Position numbers and translations under genes: made by a program
Part shown: positions 29,261-35,668 of the stretch, in pieces
How the letters are laid out: the number at the start of each line of letters is the position of its first letter
How positions within the stretch are numbered: the stretch's first letter is position 1
From: Lujinxingia sediminis
GTDB taxonomy: Bacteria > Myxococcota_A > Bradymonadia > Bradymonadales > Bradymonadaceae
Direction: 5' to 3'
Length of the DNA: 64,000 nucleotides
Assembly: GCF_004005565.1 (NCBI RefSeq)
Contig: NZ_SADD01000001.1
Coordinates: forward strand, 496,001-560,000
Notes under the pieces: model-generated
What the model saw: the letters and a program-made list of their open reading frames with translations, nothing else
The model's database searches: none
What the model was told of the DNA's origin: nothing

Positions 29261-32200
29261 TCAGGGCGTGGACGAGCCGGGGAGGACATCGACCTGAGGC
29301 GACGCATCGGCGTTTTTCAGGTCAGGCTGGCCGGCGGCCCGGGCGAGTGCCTCGTAGGCCTCTCGGTAGCGCCGGCGCGTCTTGTAGACCTGGCCGGCGA
29401 GCAGGGGATAGAGCTCGGTGGAGGTGATGTGGGCGTCGTCGCCCAGGTGATCGAGCTGGCGAGCAGCACCTTTGAGGTCTCCTGAGAGCATCAGCGCCAG
29501 GGCATGCACAAGCCCCCGGCGACCATCGTAGCCCTGGCGGGGAGCCTTCTGTTGGGCATAGAGCGCATCGAGGACGGCTCGCGCGCCGTCTTCGCCCGAC
29601 GCGCGGTGTGCGAGTTCGGCGAGAGGGTCGGTGGGATCAGCGAAGGTGCGCCGCGCCGCCGGCACGATGGCGCGGGTGTCGGCCTCAAGAACATCGAGGA
29701 GCTCATCGAGCTCACTATCAAGGTTACGCGCTTCGCGAAGCCCCCGCTCCAGCAGGATCGCCTCGGTAAGCTCGGCCTTACCCGCCACCCAGGCCGCCCG
29801 ACCCAGCCGGGCGACCCGCTGCGCGCTCCAACGCTCGTCGTCGGGCCACCCGCTGAGGTAGGGGCGAATATCCCCGTAAATCTCACCGCTGAAGTAGTGA
29901 CTCGAGAAGAAGAGTTCGCCAATCGAATAGAAGATCAGATCGTGAGGGGCGTTAAACTCCAGCAGCCCATTGTCGTCGGTGTTGAGCTCGGCGCCGGCGG
30001 CAAATGCCTCCATTTCGGCCTGGTTCATGAACATCAGCCCGTAGAGTTCGGTGATGTCCTCAATGCCCACCCGCTCAAGTTCCGCCCGCACCGACGCGAT
30101 GGACCAGGCTCGCTCAAAACCCTCCGGGGGAAACTCCAGCGGGTGCTCGCTCCCGATCAAGATCAAGTCGGTGCTTTTGGCCTTCGATGAAAAGGCGTGC
30201 ACATGCGGGAAGGCCGCCAGAAATGTGGCAAAGACGCGCCGCACATTATCCGGGTGAAGCTCATAAAGTTGGACCCACTGGCCGTAAACCCCGCCTGGAT
30301 TGAGCTTCTGGCGGACCCGCTCAAAGTACTCGACCGTAAAGAGCGCGGAGACCCCGGCGATCCAGGGGTTGGAGGGCTCGGACACGATGACGTCATAGGT
30401 TCGCGGGGTGTATTCGAGGTAGTTGCGCCCGTCGCTCTCAATGAGCACGTGCCGCGGGTCGTCGAGGGGGCGGTGGTTAACGTGCTCAAAGAAACGTGAG
30501 GCCTCTACCATCGTGGCCTCAATCTCGACGACCTCCAGGCGCTTCAGCGGCCATTGCAGGCTGGCACCGGCGGTCACACCGCTGCCAAATCCGACCATCG
30601 CGGCCTCTTCCTGCCCGATGGTGAGATGTTCGGAGGCGCTACGCGCCACAAAGGGAAGAAGCCCGACAAGAATCTGAGTGTCCATGTCGGCGCCGTCGCT
30701 GGCCTCGGGTTTGCCGTTGGCTTTGAGCGCCACGCCGCCCCCGCGCCGCTCCACAGAGGTCGTCGCGGTAAGTCCGTCCTCATAGTAGAGGATCTCCGGG
30801 GTGCTCGTCTCAAAGCTCGTCGGACTGTAGACCTCGCGCGCCAGATGCACGCGAAACATCCCCGCGCTCAAACGCGCCCGATCGATGGGGGGCGCCACGA
30901 CAAAAAGCGCAAGACCGACCCCCAGGGCCAGCGCCATCGCCAGCGCACGCGGCCCGTGGCGATGCTGGTAGAGCTCCATCGCCGACAGAATCATCGCTGC
31001 GCCCAGGTTGATCAGAATCATCGCCGCGATGGCCTTCTGCATGCCCAGCCAGGGCATAATGATGAAGCCCGCGGCGAAACTCCCCACAATCGACCCCGCC
31101 GTATTGAATGCATAGGCCGTGCCCACCTCCTCGCCGGTCTGCTCCACCCGGGCGTTGACCGCACGCACCACCACCGGAAAGCTCATGCCCTGAAAGAGTG
31201 AGGGCAAAAACACCACAAGCGCCACCAACGCGAACTGGTACGCATAGATCTCACCGACACTGGTGATCGTCTCCCGGGCGCGATCGTAGAGAAAGCCTGG
31301 AATGCGATCGAGCACATAGAAGCCCACCGTGGCGCTGGAGGCGACCAGGGCCTGCAACATCGCAAAGACGAAGATCGGCCGGCGCACCCGATCGATGACT
31401 CGCGCAATCACCACGCTCCCCAGCGCGATGGCGATGAGGATCGCTGTGAGCACAAGCGTAAAGGAGTACGTCGAACTTCCCAGCGTGATCACGTAGGCAC
31501 GAGTCCAGAGCACCTGGTAGCTCATCGCGACCACGCCGCTGATGCCGAAAAGGATTAGCGTCAGTCGCAAGGCCCAGCCCGGAAGCGCCGCTCCAGGTAC
31601 CTCATCGCTTTTGAGCGGAGCCGGATCGCGTACGCGTGTGTCCTCAACATGACCATCGAGCAGGGCGTCGGCGCTGACGCCTTCCTCGATCATCTTGAAG
31701 CTCGCCAGTACCGTCGCGCCCAGCGCCAGGTTGACCGCCACGAAGATCAGGTTGGTGGCCTGCAACCCGAAGCTCGGCAGGAGCACAAAGCCCGCCAGAA
31801 AACACCCCAGGCAGGCTCCGAGCGTGTTGGCCCCGTAGAGCAGGCCTATGCTGCCGTGAAAGATGCGCCGGCGATCGGCCAGCCACTGGCTGACCAGCGG
31901 GAGCGTCGCCCCCATCAGCGTGGTTGGAATCACCAGCACCGCAAATACCGCCGCAAATCGCAGCAGACTAAAGAGGTAGAAGTCGCTCATAAAACGCTCA
32001 AAGAGCGGCGCATAGAGCGAGGGCAACACGCCCAGAAGGAGAGGCACGAGCAGAGCGTAGATCCCGATCGAACCCTCCAGGATTCCGTAGAGTTTGAGCT
32101 GATTTCCCACCCTCCGGGCCAGGCGACCGCCGAGTACGCTACCCAGTGCAAGCCCCGCCATAAACGCGGTGAGAAGCGTGCTGATCGCAAAGCTCGTCGT

Positions 32201-32299
32201 ACCGAAGACCTGCTGGAGCATCCGCGCCCAGATCACCTCGAAGACCAGGGAGCTGAACCCGGAGAAGAGAAAGAAGATGTAAACCAGCCGATGCACCAC
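29261..32299 (-). CDS. Fused MFS-like membrane / spermidine synthase-like protein with C-terminal helical repeats
   Basis: A 1012-aa fusion. Roughly the first 480 residues form about twelve membrane segments in two halves (for example FFLFSGFSSLVFEVIWARML and GATLPLVSQW), the pattern of fused MFS/spermidine-synthase proteins. Residues about 530-780 form a spermidine-synthase-like Rossmann domain: VGFGSGVTAGASL, VVEIEATMVEASRFF, then IESDGRNYLEYTPRTYDVI and SEPSNPWIAGVSALFT. The last 200 residues resemble TPR helices. The aspartates for a classical polyamine active site are not clearly conserved (DVIVSEPSNPW in place of DxxxxDxxDP). A function other than spermidine synthesis, such as transport or modification of another substrate, is likely. 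No operon partner. Confidence 0.82.
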   Translation of the reverse strand: MVHRLVYIFFLFSGFSSLVFEVIWARMLQQVFGTTSFAISTLLTAFMAGLALGSVLGGRLARRVGNQLKLYGILEGSIGIYALLVPLLLGVLPSLYAPLFERFMSDFYLFSLLRFAAVFAVLVIPTTLMGATLPLVSQWLADRRRIFHGSIGLLYGANTLGACLGCFLAGFVLLPSFGLQATNLIFVAVNLALGATVLASFKMIEEGVSADALLDGHVEDTRVRDPAPLKSDEVPGAALPGWALRLTLILFGISGVVAMSYQVLWTRAYVITLGSSTYSFTLVLTAILIAIALGSVVIARVIDRVRRPIFVFAMLQALVASSATVGFYVLDRIPGFLYDRARETITSVGEIYAYQFALVALVVFLPSLFQGMSFPVVVRAVNARVEQTGEEVGTAYAFNTAGSIVGSFAAGFIIMPWLGMQKAIAAMILINLGAAMILSAMELYQHRHGPRALAMALALGVGLALFVVAPPIDRARLSAGMFRVHLAREVYSPTSFETSTPEILYYEDGLTATTSVERRGGGVALKANGKPEASDGADMDTQILVGLLPFVARSASEHLTIGQEEAAMVGFGSGVTAGASLQWPLKRLEVVEIEATMVEASRFFEHVNHRPLDDPRHVLIESDGRNYLEYTPRTYDVIVSEPSNPWIAGVSALFTVEYFERVRQKLNPGGVYGQWVQLYELHPDNVRRVFATFLAAFPHVHAFSSKAKSTDLILIGSEHPLEFPPEGFERAWSIASVRAELERVGIEDITELYGLMFMNQAEMEAFAAGAELNTDDNGLLEFNAPHDLIFYSIGELFFSSHYFSGEIYGDIRPYLSGWPDDERWSAQRVARLGRAAWVAGKAELTEAILLERGLREARNLDSELDELLDVLEADTRAIVPAARRTFADPTDPLAELAHRASGEDGARAVLDALYAQQKAPRQGYDGRRGLVHALALMLSGDLKGAARQLDHLGDDAHITSTELYPLLAGQVYKTRRRYREAYEALARAAGQPDLKNADASPQVDVLPGSSTP

Positions 32300-32440
32300 G
32301 TGCTCCTTGGCGCGGCGAGTGCGCCGCGAATGAAAGATGCGGGGAGCTTAGCGGAAGTTGTGCGCGGCGTTGAGGCTGGAAATACGCGCTCTGCGTTGAC
32401 GGTTGGAAAGGCGTAGGCTAGGGAAAGTTGAGTTTGTTGG

Positions 32441-32455
32441 TCGGAATTGTTCCGA
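32441..32455 (+). promoter_or_regulatory. Palindromic candidate operator upstream of the Rrf2 gene
   Basis: Perfect inverted repeat TCGGAA-TTG-TTCCGA, 32 bp before the rrf2 start codon. Rrf2 regulators bind such short dyads and usually autoregulate. Binding is inferred from position only. Confidence 0.55.
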
Positions 32456-32486
32456 ATAAACCTGATAAAACTGGTCGAGAACATCG

Positions 32487-32936
32487 ATGCGCCTTTCAAA
32501 CCGCGCAATATACGGGCTTCGCGCCATCTTTGACCTGGCCTACCACAGCGGTGGCGAGTCCACCCAGGTACGCGAGGTGGCCGAGCGGGCGCAGGTCCCG
32601 GTACGCTTTCTCGAGCAGATTTTTCTCGATCTTAAACGCGCCGGATTTGTGGAAAGCAAACGCGGCCCGCGCGGTGGCTACCGCCTTGTCGCGGAGCCGG
32701 CTGCGCTGACATTGGCCGAGGTTTTTGGCGCGCTCGAAGATCTCCCCGAGCTCCCCGATGTGCTCGTCGACGAGGTTGAGGACAGCGCCGCGCAGGTGCC
32801 CGATGTGGTCTGTCAGGAGATTTTTGCAAAAATGATCGATCTGCTCAGCGAGGTCACGCTGGCTGACCTGATCGAACGCGGCGAAGAGCTGGGGTTCTCC
32901 CGGCAGTGCTACGAGGGATTCACCTATGTCATCTAA
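32487..32936 (+). CDS. Rrf2 family transcriptional regulator
   Basis: A 149-aa winged-helix regulator starting MRLSNRAIYGLRAIFDLAYH. It has the family's recognition helix (TQVREVAERAQVPVRFLEQI) and wing (GFVESKRGPRGGYRL). IscR-type iron-sulfur regulators carry three clustered cysteines; here only Cys109 lies in that region (the other is Cys141). An iron-sulfur cluster is therefore unlikely and a CymR-like sulfur or cysteine-synthase sensing mode is more plausible. Its stop overlaps the next gene by 11 bp, and four sulfur-assimilation genes follow, so it almost certainly regulates this operon. Confidence 0.88.
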   Translation: MRLSNRAIYGLRAIFDLAYHSGGESTQVREVAERAQVPVRFLEQIFLDLKRAGFVESKRGPRGGYRLVAEPAALTLAEVFGALEDLPELPDVLVDEVEDSAAQVPDVVCQEIFAKMIDLLSEVTLADLIERGEELGFSRQCYEGFTYVI

Positions 32937-33834
32937 GTCCGCCAACGCCACGCCGAAGGCGCCTGTGGTCGAGCGTATGGATCAGCTCGTGGGTAACACA
33001 CCGCTGGTGCGCCTCAAGCGCACCGGGGAACCGAGAGGGGCGACGGTTTATGTGAAGATGGAGCAGTTTAACCCCAGCGGCAGCCTGCGAGATCGCTACG
33101 TGGCCGAGATCCTGGAGCGCGGCATTGCCTCGGGCAACGTCGTCGAGGGGGATACCGTGGCGGTGGCAGGCCTGGATGACTCCGCGGTGGCCGCCGCGCT
33201 CATCGGTGATGTGTTGGGATTGAAGACCCGCGTCTTCGCTCCGAAAAACGCCAGCCGGCGCCTCTTCGACCTGGTCGTGCGCTACGGTGCGACCATCGAG
33301 TGGACCTCGGCAGACGGTGGGTTGGCCGAGGCCATCGAACAAGCTGCGGGCTGGGCACGCCAGGCCTCCGATCGTCTTTACGTCGACAGCTACCGTCGTG
33401 AGGCAGTGCGCGACGCCTACGCCGCCATGGCCAGCGAGGTGCTTACCGCCCTTGATGGTGCACCACTCGGAGCCTTTATCACCTCGATTTCCACCGGCGG
33501 CACCTTCCGCCACGTGGCCCGCGAACTGCGTGAGAGCTATCCCTCGGTGCGCATGGGCGGTGCCATTCTGGGAGATCTGGAACTTCCTGCCTTTAAAGAG
33601 CATCGATTCAACGAGCTCGCTCGCTTCTCCATGCGTGAGGCGTTTGCGCTTCGCGATGAACTCGCCGCGAGCGAGGGGATCCTGCTGGGCCCGAAAGGGG
33701 CGGCCTGTGTCGGGCTGGCCCTCCAGCTGCAAAAAGAGCTGGGGCCCGAGGATGTCATCGTGGCGCTCAACCCCGATAGCGGCCAGCGCTACCTGGGTTG
33801 GGAGCAGGAGCTCATCGATCCGAACGACCGCTAG
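32926..33834 (+). CDS. Cysteine synthase-like pseudoenzyme (PLP lysine replaced by arginine)
   Basis: A 302-aa fold-type II PLP-enzyme homologue, recognisable by LVGNTPLVRLKRTG, NPSGSLRDR and the ISTGGTFRHVARELRE loop. The Schiff-base lysine, found in the NPGGSVKDR motif of the functional synthase two genes downstream, is Arg55 here (codon CGA). The substrate loop TSGNTG is replaced by GLDDSA. Both changes predict that it cannot form the internal aldimine or bind the aminoacrylate. It starts with ATG inside the end of rrf2 (11-bp overlap). In Bacillus a cysteine synthase serves as the co-sensor of the Rrf2 protein CymR, so a regulatory, sensing or scaffolding role is a reasonable inference. 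It is full length and frame-intact, so not simply decayed. Confidence 0.88.
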   Translation: MSSKSANATPKAPVVERMDQLVGNTPLVRLKRTGEPRGATVYVKMEQFNPSGSLRDRYVAEILERGIASGNVVEGDTVAVAGLDDSAVAAALIGDVLGLKTRVFAPKNASRRLFDLVVRYGATIEWTSADGGLAEAIEQAAGWARQASDRLYVDSYRREAVRDAYAAMASEVLTALDGAPLGAFITSISTGGTFRHVARELRESYPSVRMGGAILGDLELPAFKEHRFNELARFSMREAFALRDELAASEGILLGPKGAACVGLALQLQKELGPEDVIVALNPDSGQRYLGWEQELIDPNDR

Positions 33835-33841
33835 CGTCCCC

Positions 33842-33875
33842 CGGAGCATCGCTCCGACTCCTCCTTGTGGGGAGG
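33842..33875 (+). other. Tandem hairpins in the spacer before the sulfur-carrier gene
   Basis: Two consecutive stem-loops, CGGAGC-ATC-GCTCCG (33842-33856) and CCTCC-TTGTGG-GGAGG (33860-33875), the second followed by TTTAA. They occupy most of the 79-bp gap between the CysK-like gene and the carrier gene. They could be a weak terminator, a processing site or a stability element setting the ratio of the two products. Confidence 0.5.
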
Positions 33876-33913
33876 TTTAAGTGATTGAAACTCAAAAGAC
33901 ATCAGGAGATATC

Positions 33914-34195
33914 ATGAGCGTTAACGTCCGCATTCCTACCCCCCTGCGTAAATTCACCGAAGGTCAGGACATCGTCAGCGTGGAGGGCAGCACCGTCGGT
34001 GAGGCGCTGGCCAATCTGGCGGAGGCTCATCCCGAGCTTAAGGCCAAGATCTTTGGAAATGACGGCAGCGTTCGCCGCTTCGTCAACATCTTCGCCAACG
34101 AAGAAGATATCCGCTTTCAGGATAAGCTGGAGACCTCGTTGAGCGATGGTGACTCTCTTTCGATCGTGCCGGCGATCGCCGGTGGCCTGCGATGA
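33914..34195 (+). CDS. CysO-type sulfur carrier protein (MoaD/ThiS fold)
   Basis: A 93-aa ubiquitin-like carrier. It begins MSVNVRIPTPLRKFTEGQ and contains RRFVNIFANEEDIRF and DGDSLSIVPAIAGG, closely matching the CysO group, which carries sulfur as a C-terminal thiocarboxylate for cysteine synthesis. The di-glycine is at residues 90-91 but is followed by Leu92-Arg93, so it would need trimming before activation. A JAMM peptidase two genes downstream could do this. The ATG at 33914 has AGGAG five bases upstream. The stop overlaps the cysM start (ATGA). The activating enzyme (MoeZ/MoeB type) is not in the window. Confidence 0.92.
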   Translation: MSVNVRIPTPLRKFTEGQDIVSVEGSTVGEALANLAEAHPELKAKIFGNDGSVRRFVNIFANEEDIRFQDKLETSLSDGDSLSIVPAIAGGLR

Positions 34196-35136
34196 GCGTC
34201 AACCCTGCATGGACCGGACGTCTGCAGGCCACGCGTCCACCCCAGCGGCGTGAGTCGCTGGTGGATCAGGTCGGCAACACGCCGCTTGTGCGTCTGCGTA
34301 AGGTCACCGAGGGGCTTCCCGAGGCGGTCGAGGTCTGGGTGAAGCTCGAGAGCATGAACCCGGGCGGCTCGGTCAAAGACCGCCCGGCGCGCCAGATTTT
34401 GCTCGACGCCTTTGAGCGTGGCGATCTGGGTCATGGTCAGATCCTCATCGACGCGACAAGCGGCAACACCGGCATTGCCTACGCCATGCTCGGCGCGGCA
34501 ATGGGCGTGGAGGTCCGGCTGGTGATGCCCGAGAATGTCTCCCCGCAACGCAAGCATATCGTGGAGACGTTCGGCGCGAAGATCATCTACAGCGATCCGA
34601 TGGAGGGCAGCGACGGGGCAATTCGCCTGGTGCGTAAGCTTGTGGCCGAGGACACGGAGGGGAAGTACTTCTACGCCAACCAGTACGGCAATCCCTCCAA
34701 TCCGCGCGCCCACGAGCTGACCACCGCGCCCGAGATCTGGGCGCAGACCGGCGGGCGCGTCACCCACTTCGTGGCCTGCACCGGCACCTCCGGAACGGTC
34801 ATGGGAACGGGGCGAGGGCTCAAAGGGTTTAGCGAGCAGATCCAGGTGATCGGCTGTCAGCCCGCCGATGCGTTTCACGGGCTGGAGGGGCTCAAGCATA
34901 TGCCCAGCTCCATAAAGCCCGGGATCTACGATGAGTCGCGGCTCGACCGACTGATGTGGCTGGAAACCGAAGACGGCTGGGATATGGCCGAGCGGATGGC
35001 CGCCGAAGAGGGCATCGCCTGCGGGAACTCCGCCGGTGCCAGCGTTTTTGCTGCGCTGCAGGTCGCCCGTGAGCTTGAAGAAGGCGTCATCGTCACTGTG
35101 ATCTGCGATCACGCCGACCGATATTTTGGAGAGTGA
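34192..35136 (+). CDS. cysM: Cysteine synthase, CysM type (predicted carrier-dependent)
   Basis: A 314-aa fold-type II PLP enzyme with an intact active site: VGNTPLVRL, Lys62 in NPGGSVKDR, the substrate loop TSGNTGIA, the phosphate-binding GTSGTVMGTGRGLK and the Ser-containing GNSAGASVFAAL. Coupled by a 4-bp overlap to the CysO-type carrier and followed by a JAMM gene, it most likely makes a CysO-cysteine adduct from an activated serine (O-phosphoserine in Mycobacterium) and carrier thiocarboxylate. Use of O-acetylserine and free sulfide cannot be excluded from sequence alone. The stop lies 4 bp before the next start. Confidence 0.92.
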   Translation: MSVNPAWTGRLQATRPPQRRESLVDQVGNTPLVRLRKVTEGLPEAVEVWVKLESMNPGGSVKDRPARQILLDAFERGDLGHGQILIDATSGNTGIAYAMLGAAMGVEVRLVMPENVSPQRKHIVETFGAKIIYSDPMEGSDGAIRLVRKLVAEDTEGKYFYANQYGNPSNPRAHELTTAPEIWAQTGGRVTHFVACTGTSGTVMGTGRGLKGFSEQIQVIGCQPADAFHGLEGLKHMPSSIKPGIYDESRLDRLMWLETEDGWDMAERMAAEEGIACGNSAGASVFAALQVARELEEGVIVTVICDHADRYFGE

Positions 35137-35140
35137 TCCG

Positions 35141-35668
35141 ATGGCTTCATCATCGACGACGATTGACGCCCGCTGGACCCCGGCGTTGCTCGATGAGCTG
35201 ACGCGCTGGGTATCCGGCGCGTATCCCGAGGAAGGCTGTGGGCTGATCTTAGAAGGGGATCAGCGCGCGTGGCGTTTTCACCCCTGTGAGAATGTCGCCG
35301 ATAAGTACCACCGCCTCGATCCGGAGCAGTACCCGCGTACTGCGCGGGACTTCTACATGATTGATCCGATGGAGTTTGTGCGCGCCGATGAGCGTGGCGA
35401 AGCTCTGGCGGTGATCGTGCACAGTCATCCCGACGTGGGCGACTACTTCAGCGCGGAGGACATCGCTGCGGCGACTTTTCCGCGCGATAGCGAGGAGGAG
35501 CCGCTGGAGCCGATCTATCCCGACACCGACTACCTGGTGGTGTCGGTACGCCAGGGGAAGGCCGATGGGGCCACGCTCTTTCGCTTTGATGAAGCGCTGG
35601 GGGCGTTTGCCAGCGTGAAGCGATTTAGCGAACAGGAGCTCAGGGGCATGGCGGCGCCGGTGGCGTAG
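35141..35668 (+). CDS. JAMM/MPN+ metallopeptidase, Mec-type
   Basis: A 175-aa JAB1/MPN+ zinc peptidase. Its motif is complete: a Glu at 30/31 in YPEEGCGLI, His94 and His96 in HSHPD, Ser104 and Asp107 in FSAED. In Mycobacterium the homologue (Mec+) releases cysteine from the CysO-cysteine adduct. In the Pseudomonas QbsE/QbsD pair a JAMM protein instead trims two residues after the carrier's di-glycine. Both roles are possible here because the carrier ends GG-LR. The ATG at 35141 with GGAG upstream was preferred over an in-frame start at 35126 that overlaps cysM. Its end overlaps the convergent transglutaminase-like gene by 29 bp. Confidence 0.9.
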   Translation: MASSSTTIDARWTPALLDELTRWVSGAYPEEGCGLILEGDQRAWRFHPCENVADKYHRLDPEQYPRTARDFYMIDPMEFVRADERGEALAVIVHSHPDVGDYFSAEDIAAATFPRDSEEEPLEPIYPDTDYLVVSVRQGKADGATLFRFDEALGAFASVKRFSEQELRGMAAPVA

